Below are positions 17,442 to 25,993 of a stretch of DNA of 64,000 nucleotides, piece after piece. Every line of letters begins with the position of its first letter. Within the stretch, counting starts at the first letter, position 1. The stretch covers positions 75,218 through 139,217 of the forward strand of contig DATGQZ010000060.1 of NCBI GenBank assembly GCA_035303945.1. The letters are read 5' to 3'. The notes under the pieces were generated by a model. The model was not told the origin of the DNA, did not search any database, and saw only the letters and a program-made list of their open reading frames with translations. Made by a program: the position numbers and the translations under genes. Source of the stretch: DATGMS01 sp035303945. GTDB lineage: Bacteria > Bacteroidota > Bacteroidia > Cytophagales > Cyclobacteriaceae.

Positions 17442-18848
17442 ATGAAGTACAGTAGCATATTCATTATAGCAATCTTCATCTTCTTCAGTTGCAAACGGAT
17501 CAATCCTGACCGGCCTGCTTATAGTGGTGAAACTTTGCCGCTTCCGGAAGCCCAATCCACTATTAATGTGCCTTTGGAAATTCCTCTAGCTTACATTGAA
17601 AAACACCTCAACAAGAGCTTGGCTGAATTGATCTATGCTGAAGATGCTCTAAATATCGGCAACGGCCTCACAACCCAACTGGAAGTCTTCCGCACAGGTA
17701 GTCTCAAATTATCCTCTAATGCACAGAACAAACTATTAGTAAATTTGCCTATGCGCTTAAAAGGCAAACTCCAAATACAAAAATCTATCTTCGGGCAATC
17801 CCTAGCCACCTCCATACCTTATGATGAACAATTGAGTCCAGTGGTCAGCTTCAGTCCCGAAATAGGCAGAAATTGGGACGTGGCCATCAATGACCTCAAG
17901 ATTGAGAGCTGGGGAAGGTCGTTGCGATATGATTTGTTAGGCTATGAAATAGACCTTGATCCTATTTTGAGGAAACATGTTGAGGCTATGTTGAAAAACC
18001 AGTTGAGCAGCAATGGACTTTCTAGGATAAGCTTTAAGAACCTGGTTACGGAAACATGGAAAGCCTATGGCAAACCCTTCCAGATAGGTCAAGGTGAGCT
18101 CGAAACTTATGTGTATACGGTGCCACAAAAAATCAAGATAAGCGAACAGATCACCCAAAACAATACCCTAAAACTCAATCTAGGTTTGGAAGGCAGGGTG
18201 ATGACCTACTTGGGTGATAAGCCTCAGGTCAAAGAGCAGCCACTACCCAATCTATACCATAATGAAGACAACAGCAATCGGATCGATATTACACTACCCA
18301 TAGCGATTAGCTATACAACACTGGATGAGTATCTCAACAAAGAAATAGCGGGGCAGAATTTTAAATTCGATGCGCAGAACAATTTCATTCCAAAGGCTAT
18401 TTCCACCCAAAGTTATGGGGACAGGACCCTTGTGCAAATGGATTTCACATTAATAAGATCCGGGAGAAAGGACTTAACAGGAAAACTTTACTTAGTCGGT
18501 AAGCCAACATTTGATGCCGAACGCGAAGCTATCCGTTTCGATGACATAGATTTCGACATCAACTCCAAAAATATATTGGCCAACAACGCCAGTTGGCTAA
18601 AGCAGGGACAGCTATTGGCAGCCTTGGAAAAACATGCGTTCATCCCTATTGGATCTTATGTAGATCAAGCCCGAACGGAACTACAGCAAAGGGGATATTT
18701 GTCGACTGACTTTGCATCCTTTAGGGTTGTACGGCCGGAATTGAAGGTACAAAATATATTTGTAACCGAAAGTGATGTGCGGATTTACCTTAATGCGAAG
18801 GGACAGATGGAAATCCAATTGTCCCATCCAGAAGCATTGATAGATTAG
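17442..18848 (+). CDS. DUF4403 family lipoprotein
   Basis: 468-residue lipoprotein: signal peptide MKYSSIFIIAIFIFFSC with the lipidated cysteine at residue 17. The STINVPLEIPLAYIEKHLNKSL stretch just after it is typical of DUF4403, a family with TULIP/BPI-like tubular folds thought to bind lipids. The remainder is a double beta-rich repeat with no catalytic motif visible. I chose the ATG at 17442 because it directly begins the signal peptide; an upstream in-frame ATG at 17400 adds 14 polar residues. It converges with the membrane-protein gene, leaving 8 bases between stops. Function unknown. Confidence 0.85.
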   Translation: MKYSSIFIIAIFIFFSCKRINPDRPAYSGETLPLPEAQSTINVPLEIPLAYIEKHLNKSLAELIYAEDALNIGNGLTTQLEVFRTGSLKLSSNAQNKLLVNLPMRLKGKLQIQKSIFGQSLATSIPYDEQLSPVVSFSPEIGRNWDVAINDLKIESWGRSLRYDLLGYEIDLDPILRKHVEAMLKNQLSSNGLSRISFKNLVTETWKAYGKPFQIGQGELETYVYTVPQKIKISEQITQNNTLKLNLGLEGRVMTYLGDKPQVKEQPLPNLYHNEDNSNRIDITLPIAISYTTLDEYLNKEIAGQNFKFDAQNNFIPKAISTQSYGDRTLVQMDFTLIRSGRKDLTGKLYLVGKPTFDAEREAIRFDDIDFDINSKNILANNASWLKQGQLLAALEKHAFIPIGSYVDQARTELQQRGYLSTDFASFRVVRPELKVQNIFVTESDVRIYLNAKGQMEIQLSHPEALID

Positions 18849-18856
18849 GAGAGGAG

Positions 18857-19315
18857 CTACAAGAAAAGCCTTTCAAAGAAGGGGATTTGAAGAAGCTTTT
18901 CTATGGAAAGTCCGAAAAAAAACGACCACCAAACGGCACTGATAAACATATAGCTAATAATAATTTTGCGGTTAACTCCGAAAGAGGTCATCACAAGGGT
19001 TCCTCCTATTGGTGTTAAAAGTAAAGGGGTCAAAAAAGCCACTCCCACGGCACCTGACTTCTGCCAGACCTTGACAATTCGTCGGTTCTTTTTTGTAAAA
19101 ATAAGCCTATCCTTACTAAAGAATCTATCCCAATAATATTTGATCCATTCTCCTAAAAAGGTAAAAATGACAACACTGCTCATCATGCCAGACACCGTCA
19201 CTATCATTATTTCAATCAATGAATAGCCTGCGAGTGAACCAAGTACGGGGCCCGCAATAAATTTAAAGAGCGTCATCAAATAGATGCCCAAAAAGGTACT
19301 GATGTATTCAATCAT
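18857..19315 (-). CDS. Hypothetical integral membrane protein
   Basis: 152-residue protein with about four hydrophobic segments. The loop GVAFLTPLLLTPIGGTLVMTSFG, with prolines and glycines within a hydrophobic stretch, resembles re-entrant loops of small-multidrug-export/SNARE-associated (DedA-like) proteins, but I cannot assign a family firmly. It starts 6 bases after the upp stop and is surely co-transcribed with it. Function unknown. Confidence 0.75.
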   Translation of the reverse strand: MIEYISTFLGIYLMTLFKFIAGPVLGSLAGYSLIEIMIVTVSGMMSSVVIFTFLGEWIKYYWDRFFSKDRLIFTKKNRRIVKVWQKSGAVGVAFLTPLLLTPIGGTLVMTSFGVNRKIIISYMFISAVWWSFFFGLSIEKLLQIPFFERLFL

Positions 19316-19321
19316 GGCCTA

Positions 19322-19963
19322 CTAGAGCTTCGATCCAAACGCTAGATCTCCTGCATCACCTAAACCTGGTACAATATAATATTTGTCATTCAACCCTTCA
19401 TCCAATGCGCAGAGCCAAAATTTATAGGGAATGCTCAGGTGCTTGCGGATATAGTCCACGCCTTCTGGAGAAGCAATCACCGCGACAATATGTATTTTGG
19501 AAGGGATACCGTACTTAAAGAGATTGTCGATGCTTTTGATGAAAGATTTCCCTGTAGCCAACATCGGATCCACAAGAATTACTTCTTTACCTTGAATATC
19601 CGGGGCTGCCATATAGCCAAATTCAATTTCTATTTCGGCTTCATCCTCTTTTCGATAAGCGCCAACAAATCCGCAATCCGCCTTGTCGTAAAAATTAAGA
19701 ATTCCTTGAAAGAAAGGCATTGCTGCCCGTAAAATAGGTATAACAATGGGCTGATGCTGCAACAAACGTTCTATCGTGGTTGTCAGTGGTGTACGAAATG
19801 TATGGACCTCATACTCCATTTCCTTTGAGATTTCATAAGCCATTATTTCACCCAAGCGCTCTAGGTTTCTTCTAAACCTCATCCTGTCCTTTTGAACGGA
19901 TATATCTCGGAGCTCAGCTAAAAAATGGTTGGCAATGGATTGTTGTTGATTTAGTATAAACAT
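19322..19963 (-). CDS. upp: Uracil phosphoribosyltransferase
   Basis: 213-residue salvage enzyme that makes UMP from uracil and PRPP. The PRPP-binding loop VDPMLATGKSF and the C-terminal uracil-binding PGLGDAGDLAFG are both present. PILRAAMPFFQGIL corresponds to the usual ILRAGL region. I prefer the ATG at 19963 (MFILNQQQ) to a TTG six bases upstream. A terminator at 19975-20007 separates it from the upstream OmpA gene, so upp should have its own start signals; a TACATTTG at 19974-19967 overlaps the leader but sits very close to the start codon. Confidence 0.96.
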   Translation of the reverse strand: MFILNQQQSIANHFLAELRDISVQKDRMRFRRNLERLGEIMAYEISKEMEYEVHTFRTPLTTTIERLLQHQPIVIPILRAAMPFFQGILNFYDKADCGFVGAYRKEDEAEIEIEFGYMAAPDIQGKEVILVDPMLATGKSFIKSIDNLFKYGIPSKIHIVAVIASPEGVDYIRKHLSIPYKFWLCALDEGLNDKYYIVPGLGDAGDLAFGSKL

Positions 19964-19974
19964 AACCAAATGTA

Positions 19975-20007
19975 AATAAAAAAACCCGACCTGTTAAGGT
20001 CGGGTTT
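19975..20007 (-). terminator. Rho-independent terminator of OmpA gene
   Basis: Perfect 11-bp stem AAACCCGACCT/AGGTCGGGTTT with a four-base loop. On the minus strand it is followed by a T-rich tract. It lies 22 bases after the OmpA stop. Confidence 0.9.
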
Positions 20008-20028
20008 CAATTTATCAAAAGATGTTTA

Positions 20029-21321
20029 TTATCTCACTTCGAAGCTAGTTCTTCTTGCCAGCTGACGAGCATCAGCAGAACGTTTATCTACGCTGGTGTC
20101 CTCACCATATCCTTTATAGGACAATCTTGAAGCATCAACACCAGCAGCTACGATAATGTCATAAACCGCTTTCGCTCTTCTTTCAGACAACTTGATGTTG
20201 TACTCATCTGGTCCGATTTCGTCAGCGTAACCTTTGATTTCAATGCTAACACCTGGGTTCTTCTTCAAGAAGTTAGCTACGTAATTAGCCGCAGATGCAG
20301 AATAAGCTAGAGGCTTAGAGCTATCGAAGGCAAAGTAAACGTTTACATAACCGTCATTCAGAGCTTGTCTGAAGTAGTCGATTTGATCTACAGTATCATC
20401 AGGAGGACATCCATTACCTGAAGCTGGACCAGGAACAAATGGACACTCATCTAGGTGATCAGGAATACCATCGCCGTCAGAGTCTAGCGTTCTACCATTA
20501 GAGTCTACTCTAGCGCCAGATGGAGTATTTGGTTCTTTATCAAGATAATCCGGAATACCATCACCGTCAGAATCTTTCAACATGTCCTTGATCTCACCGA
20601 TTTGGCTAGCCAATTCTGCTTTGGTTGCATACATATCATCTCTAACATACCAGTCAGCATGTGTAGATCCGCCACCTAGATAAACAGATAGACCTAAAGT
20701 ACCAGTCCACCATACGGCGTTAGCACCATAATGACCATTGTACTCACCGCCTTCAGCGTGGATAGATCTTGCACCGTCAAACGAAACGTCTTGACGACCG
20801 TTTATAATCGTAGTGATATCTGCGTTCAAAGCTACCCTTTCTCCCAATTTGACTTGGCCAGTCAAACCAGCGATAAAGTTGTAAACATTATCTTCGAAAT
20901 CAGCCCATTCGTTTTCTTTAGGAGTAACTCTACCCAAGCCAGCACCAGCGTGACCAAGCAGGTTAACTCTACGAGTGAAAGTTTCGAAGCTCATCATTCT
21001 ACCTAGATTAGCTACCCCTTGCAGGTTCACTCTGTAATAGTTGGTTTCAAAAGTAGCATAACTGTCGGTATCTTTGGAGTTAACGAACTTACCGAAGCCA
21101 TAGTCAATTTTGGCACCGAACTTTTCATTAAACATGTATCTTACACCAGCATCTACATGTCCAAGATTCAAAGAAGGCGCATAGTACCCGGGGGTCATTG
21201 GAGCCATCGGTTTATTAAACCCTCCATTGACATCGATCGACCACTTATTGAAGTCGTTCTGTGCATGGGCACCCACTGCCAATGCGCCTGCTATTAATGT
21301 TGATAGTATTACTTTTTTCAT
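20029..21321 (-). CDS. OmpA family outer membrane protein with TSP3 repeats
   Basis: 430-residue outer-membrane protein. Signal peptide MKKVILSTLIAGALAVGAHA, then an N-terminal beta-barrel of roughly 200 residues. Two calcium-binding thrombospondin type-3 repeats follow (DSDGDGIPDYLDKEP and DSDGDGIPDHLDECP). The C-terminal peptidoglycan-binding OmpA domain shows VYFAFDSSKPL and IEIKGYADEIGPDEYNIKLS, then LSERRAKAVYD. This is probably a major structural porin-like protein linking outer membrane to cell wall. A strong consensus promoter and a clean terminator make it a single-gene, probably highly expressed unit. Confidence 0.95.
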   Translation of the reverse strand: MKKVILSTLIAGALAVGAHAQNDFNKWSIDVNGGFNKPMAPMTPGYYAPSLNLGHVDAGVRYMFNEKFGAKIDYGFGKFVNSKDTDSYATFETNYYRVNLQGVANLGRMMSFETFTRRVNLLGHAGAGLGRVTPKENEWADFEDNVYNFIAGLTGQVKLGERVALNADITTIINGRQDVSFDGARSIHAEGGEYNGHYGANAVWWTGTLGLSVYLGGGSTHADWYVRDDMYATKAELASQIGEIKDMLKDSDGDGIPDYLDKEPNTPSGARVDSNGRTLDSDGDGIPDHLDECPFVPGPASGNGCPPDDTVDQIDYFRQALNDGYVNVYFAFDSSKPLAYSASAANYVANFLKKNPGVSIEIKGYADEIGPDEYNIKLSERRAKAVYDIIVAAGVDASRLSYKGYGEDTSVDKRSADARQLARRTSFEVR

Positions 21322-21806
21322 GATAAAAAATTTTTTTTACAAAACTAGGGGTTATAATTTTAATTCCAAACTTATTTATTTCTGCTCTAGAATACAAATG
21401 TATATTTTTATTTTAAATTCTTTAAGCTAAATCACTATAGTTTTGAATTTTTCAAGCAGAAATTCCAATAATTTCTACTTTCATAAACTATGCCAAAGAA
21501 ACTGAATGAGACCGGTTGTTTGGGTGTAGGGTGAACAAGCCGTTAATCCCTATTCGTTATCAATAGTGGTTTTTACGAGACGAATTTATGCAAGGTTTAG
21601 AATAAAAAATACTTTATCTTGAATTATTTCAAAAAAATTGATTCGTCATTCCGTGAGTACAGGGATAACTATTTTATAATGAAGCACATACAACTCTATT
21701 CATTCATCAAAATATTTACAAATATATAGCTCCTAATTGCAGCATATTTTACTTTATAATTTTATAAGCTATACAGATCCTTATTTAGAACCTTCACCCT
21801 CCTGCT
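21322..21806. other. AT-rich intergenic region
   Basis: 485 bases, very AT-rich, with the OmpA promoter at its left end. I see no coding frame, RNA gene or clear hairpin in the rest. Confidence 0.5.
21367..21398 (-). promoter_or_regulatory. Consensus Bacteroidota promoter of OmpA gene
   Basis: Minus strand: TTTG (21398-21395), a 20-base spacer, then TAAGTTTG (21374-21367), a perfect TAnnTTTG. The transcript should begin about 40 bases before the OmpA ATG. This is the best promoter match in the window. Confidence 0.7.
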
Positions 21807-24323
21807 TTACCGTAAAATCTCCATAGGTGGTCTGTTGATGATGTTTCTGCCATTGAGCCATCCCAAAAGAACTGTTATGGCTGTTATGATGAAATAGACC
21901 AGAAACGCTTCTGCCCATGCCCATCTAAAGGGTAACTCAAAAACATAAAAACTCAATAAGAAGGTAGCCAGCAGAGACAATAAGATGCCGCTCAATGATG
22001 CCAAACTTCCCAAAAAGAAATATTCGAAGGTATTGATCAAACTGACTGTGCGACTGCTGGCGCCAAGTGTGCGGAGTAATATGCTATCCCTCAGTCGCTG
22101 ATATTTACTGATGATTAAAGAACTAATTAAGACCAATATACCGGTAAGGATGCTAAACATCGCCATAAACTGGATGACAAAGCTGATCTTGCCTAAAAGA
22201 TCTTCTAAGGTTTCTACTACCATGGCTAAGTTGACCATGGATATGTTGGGAAACTCCTGCAGGATCGCTTGCTGTAAATCAGCCGCCTGCTGATCATCCT
22301 TGGTTTTAGTGATGATGACATGGAATTGTGGGGCATTATTCAACACATTATCCGGAAAGAGCACTAAAAAATTGGTAGACAATTGTCTAAAGCTAATATC
22401 TCTAAAGCTCCCCACATAAGTCCTCAGTGGGCGGCCTTGAACATTGAAAATAATCTGATCGCCAAGCTTGATGCCGGTTCGTTCTGCGTAATTTTTGTCG
22501 AATGAAACAAAGATGCTATCGCCCGGATTTTCTACTGGGCGTAATTTTCCTTCTACTAACCGCTCTGAACGTATTAAAGTGTCGCGGTAAGTGACCCTAA
22601 ACTCTCTATTATATAAGGAGCGAGAACGCCTGCTATCTTCATCTAAGGCTTCATTATCCTTCTTGTCCAGTCCATTGATTTCTGTTAATCCCATGGTGAC
22701 AATAGGTACTTGTTGTATTACTGGTATTCCCTGCTCCAATACCATATCCCTTATCCTTTCCAATTGTGCTGTTTGAATATCAAAAAGCAACATATTTGGT
22801 TGTTGACCCTCATCCGCAAGCTGAGCTTCTTCCAGCAGTTGATTTTGAACAAAGAACAAGGTGCTGATCATCGCAGTGCCCAGCCCAATGGTAGCAATTA
22901 GGGAGATGGTCTGATTATTGGGTCTGTAGAGATTAGACAACGATTGACGGATGGGGTATTTTAAAGAAAGTGGTAGGAATTTGCGGATCATCCACATGAT
23001 GCCGAGGGCCATTATCCAAAGGATTCCAAAAGCAAACAGTACAAATGCGGCAAAGCCTAAAGCCAGGTCCCATCTGCCTAAAAGGTAATAGCTGAAGCCA
23101 AAGATAAACGAGATGATGGCGAGTATAACTGCCCATCTTAATGGATCCTTTGCAATCTTTGTATTTTGGCTTTCTGGCCTCAACGTACTCATAGGTGATA
23201 CTTTTCGTATCTTCAGTAGAGGAATAAGGGCAAATAATACAGAGATAAATAGCCCCGTTACCACTCCAAATAGAACGGCATTCCCAGAAATCTCCACCTG
23301 AACCTCAACAGGAAGAAAATCACCAAAAACAGCAGGTAAAGCAAACTGCAACACAGAACCCAAAGCCGCACCGAGTGTAGAACCCAAAAGGCCCATGATA
23401 ATAATTTGACTGAGGTAGATGAATAATGCATTAGCGGATGGCACGCCCAGACACCTAAGTATAGCTACAGAAGCCAACTTCTCCTTCACAAATACATTAA
23501 CTGCACTTGCTACGCCTACACATCCAAGTAACAAAGCGATAAATGCGACAAGACTTAGAAAGTTAGACAGGTTATTGAACGAACGGCCCGTTGATCGCTT
23601 TCTGTCCTCCACTGTGTCGGCATCAATTTTTGACTCCTCCCAAGCAGTTTGATAGGGGGCAATTATCTCATCGACAGGGGTGCCTTCTTCGAATTGATAA
23701 TAGCGCTCATAGCGAATGCGGCTGCCAAATTGAACCAAACCCGTTTCTTCCACAAAATCCATAGGAATGAAAACTGCAGGCGCCACGGTTGCCGCAATAC
23801 CAGTCTGACCGGGTACTTTCTGTAGTATCCCCTCTATGACAAAGCTGATCTCCCCCACCTTAATACTGTCCCCAACTGATGCGTCAAAGGCTGCCATTAA
23901 AGATTTTTCGACCAAGGCTTTTCTTCCGGAGGATCTAAAAGTGCGCTCTGCTTCTACAGGAATGGTTTCGAGCTTTCCATAAAACGGAAAACTTCCCTCA
24001 AGGGCTCTCACCTGGGTCAACCGGCTACCTCCGGTGGCGGGGAAGGAAACCATGCTGGCAAAGTTGATTTCTTCGGCAATGCTTGTAGCTATTGTATCTA
24101 AGCCCTGCTCACCAATTGGTTGGTTATTCTCCAAGGAAAGATCGGCTCCAAGTAACTCTCTGGCTTGACGGTCGATGTCTTTACGTAAATTATCCCCAAA
24201 CGAGCTGATCGCAACCAGCGCTGCTATCCCAATAACAATGGAAGAAATAAACAGCAACAACTTAGGAATGTTCCTCCGGCAATCACGGAAGGCCATCTTT
24301 AAGGTCCAAGCTATATTATACAT
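21807..24323 (-). CDS. ABC transporter permease, FtsX-like (YbbP-type)
   Basis: About 838-residue permease with two FtsX-like four-helix modules: a helix near residues 20-40 with a large periplasmic domain, helices near 250-400, middle helices near 410-480, and a second periplasmic domain with C-terminal helices near 705-830. This duplicated 10-helix layout matches the YbbP/MacB-superfamily 'type VII' exporters. I chose MYNIAWTLKMAFRDCRRN at 24323; this ATG overlaps the ATPase gene's end (ATGTATAA), indicating translational coupling. The adjacent TesA-like esterase reproduces the E. coli tesA/ybbA-ybbP locus. Cargo unknown, probably a hydrophobic compound or lipoprotein. Confidence 0.9.
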   Translation of the reverse strand: MYNIAWTLKMAFRDCRRNIPKLLLFISSIVIGIAALVAISSFGDNLRKDIDRQARELLGADLSLENNQPIGEQGLDTIATSIAEEINFASMVSFPATGGSRLTQVRALEGSFPFYGKLETIPVEAERTFRSSGRKALVEKSLMAAFDASVGDSIKVGEISFVIEGILQKVPGQTGIAATVAPAVFIPMDFVEETGLVQFGSRIRYERYYQFEEGTPVDEIIAPYQTAWEESKIDADTVEDRKRSTGRSFNNLSNFLSLVAFIALLLGCVGVASAVNVFVKEKLASVAILRCLGVPSANALFIYLSQIIIMGLLGSTLGAALGSVLQFALPAVFGDFLPVEVQVEISGNAVLFGVVTGLFISVLFALIPLLKIRKVSPMSTLRPESQNTKIAKDPLRWAVILAIISFIFGFSYYLLGRWDLALGFAAFVLFAFGILWIMALGIMWMIRKFLPLSLKYPIRQSLSNLYRPNNQTISLIATIGLGTAMISTLFFVQNQLLEEAQLADEGQQPNMLLFDIQTAQLERIRDMVLEQGIPVIQQVPIVTMGLTEINGLDKKDNEALDEDSRRSRSLYNREFRVTYRDTLIRSERLVEGKLRPVENPGDSIFVSFDKNYAERTGIKLGDQIIFNVQGRPLRTYVGSFRDISFRQLSTNFLVLFPDNVLNNAPQFHVIITKTKDDQQAADLQQAILQEFPNISMVNLAMVVETLEDLLGKISFVIQFMAMFSILTGILVLISSLIISKYQRLRDSILLRTLGASSRTVSLINTFEYFFLGSLASLSGILLSLLATFLLSFYVFELPFRWAWAEAFLVYFIITAITVLLGWLNGRNIINRPPMEILR

Positions 24324-24993
24324 GGGTATCCTCCTGAATTTTTCCGCCCCTGATTTGTATAATTCTATTGGTGCGTCCGGCAAGCTCAATGTCATGGGTC
24401 ACCAATATCAAAGTCGTGCTTAGGGCTTTGTTGAGGTTAAAAATGAGATCCTCTACTAATGCTCCGGTTTCTGTATCCAGATTTCCGGTAGGCTCATCTG
24501 CAAAAAGTATTTTAGGTTCATTGGCAAAAGCACGGGCTATGGACACCCGCTGCTGCTCTCCCCCTGACAACTGGTTGGGATAATGGGTGGCGCGGTCTTT
24601 CAAACCCACTTGGACAAGCAAGTCCATGGCCTTAGCCTTGGCATTTTTCTTTTTCTTTAACTCTAGCGGAACCATCACGTTTTCTAGTGCGGTCAGCGTG
24701 GACAGTAGCTGAAAATTCTGAAAGATAAAACCCACATGTTGATTTCTTACTGCCGCCCGTTCATCCTCTGACAAAGTCTCCATGCTGTTTCCATGCAGCA
24801 GAATACTTCCCGAACTTGCTTTATCCAATCCTGCACATAAACCCAATAAGGTAGTTTTGCCGCTACCTGATGGTCCTACAATCGCAATGCTTTCGCCTGC
24901 TGCTACTTGAAAACTTACGTTGTCCAAAACAGTTAATTTTCTGCTTCCGTTTTGGTAAATTTTGCTAACCTGATCTACTGATAAAATGGACAT
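24316..24993 (-). CDS. ABC transporter ATP-binding protein (YbbA-type)
   Basis: 226-residue ABC ATPase of the MacB/LolD group. Walker A GPSGSGKTTLLGL near residues 38-50, Q-loop FIFQNFQLLSTLTALENV, signature LSGGEQQRVSIARAF and Walker B ILFADEPTGNLD are intact. Start set at MSILSVDQVSKIY (24993); longer upstream frames lack the family's usual beginning. It overlaps the permease gene by 8 bases and is divergent from the esterase gene, with about 80 bases between. Confidence 0.95.
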   Translation of the reverse strand: MSILSVDQVSKIYQNGSRKLTVLDNVSFQVAAGESIAIVGPSGSGKTTLLGLCAGLDKASSGSILLHGNSMETLSEDERAAVRNQHVGFIFQNFQLLSTLTALENVMVPLELKKKKNAKAKAMDLLVQVGLKDRATHYPNQLSGGEQQRVSIARAFANEPKILFADEPTGNLDTETGALVEDLIFNLNKALSTTLILVTHDIELAGRTNRIIQIRGGKIQEDTHV

Positions 24994-25076
24994 ATATTTT
25001 CCAGGTATTTTGACATGAATGGAAACATTACCCCACTGTTTGGAGTTAGTTAAAGGAGTTAAAAATAAAAGATTTA

Positions 25077-25760
25077 ATGACAAGGACTTCACAATATACA
25101 AGCTTTGCAGTGATTTTGTTCCTGCTGACTTTGTTTTCCTGCGGACAAAAAGCATCTGAAACTTCATCGACTACAGTGGATGCAGAAGAAAAAGCGGTAA
25201 TTCCGGAGGAGAAAAAAACCATTTTATTTTTTGGAAATAGCCTGACTGCAGGCTGGGGATTGGAACCTGAAGAGGGTTTTACGGGCATTATCCAACACCG
25301 CATAGACAGCCTTAACCTGAATTATCAAGTCATCAATGGTGGACTAAGTGGGGAGACTACCGCAAGTGGTCTCAATCGCCTGGATTGGTTTTTAGAGGAA
25401 GAACCTTACATCTTTGTCCTCGAACTGGGAGGTAATGATGGATTAAGGGGAATACCTGTATCGGAAACCCGAAAAAACCTGCAGCAAATTATTCAAAAGG
25501 TGAGGGAGAAATATCCAAGTACACAAATTCTCTTGGCCGGAATGCAGATCCCGCCCAATATGGGAAAAGCTTACAGCGAAGCGTTTAAGGAAATATATCC
25601 CGCCCTTTCCAAAGAAGAGCAAGTACAATTAATTCCCTTTCTCCTAGAAGGAGTTGCCGGCGATCCAGACCTCAACCTGCCGGACGGTATACATCCTACC
25701 AAGGAAGGGCACCTCATCGTTGCTGAAACGGTGTGGAAATACCTCCAGCCGCTCTTATAA
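25077..25760 (+). CDS. tesA: SGNH/GDSL arylesterase (TesA-like) lipoprotein
   Basis: 227-residue SGNH hydrolase. The lipoprotein signal ends at LLTLFSC (lipidated cysteine at residue 22), so the enzyme is anchored in the periplasm or outer membrane. Catalytic blocks: GNSLTAGWGL (nucleophile serine, where GDSL is usual), GGLSGETTASG, ELGGNDGLRG and the Asp-His pair DGIHPTKEGH. These match the TesA/arylesterase family of acyl-thioesterases and lysophospholipases. It is divergent from a YbbA/YbbP-like ABC transporter, as in E. coli. Substrate unproven. Confidence 0.92.
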   Translation: MTRTSQYTSFAVILFLLTLFSCGQKASETSSTTVDAEEKAVIPEEKKTILFFGNSLTAGWGLEPEEGFTGIIQHRIDSLNLNYQVINGGLSGETTASGLNRLDWFLEEEPYIFVLELGGNDGLRGIPVSETRKNLQQIIQKVREKYPSTQILLAGMQIPPNMGKAYSEAFKEIYPALSKEEQVQLIPFLLEGVAGDPDLNLPDGIHPTKEGHLIVAETVWKYLQPLL

Positions 25761-25993
25761 TTTCACTTTTTAGAGGTAATGATATGCTCGGAAGAAGATC
25801 TCTTTTAACGTGCTCTTCCAAAAGTCCCATGCGTTTATCGCCAAATTTCTTCAATAATTGGTGTACTTGATTTCCCGTTAAAGTACAATTTTCACCAACA
25901 CAACTCCCAATCTCTCGGCCTTTTCAGAAAAAGCTTTTTATATCGCGGATTTTGTTTTACTTTTTGAAAATTTTACAAAAAGCATATAACTAT

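Noticed and set aside
25765..25905. Minus-strand stretch resembling a helical peptide (…QVHQLLKKFGDKRMGLLEEHVKR…)
   Set aside because: Short, begins without a good start codon, runs into the end of the tesA gene and matches nothing I know; possibly a decayed remnant but not supportable.
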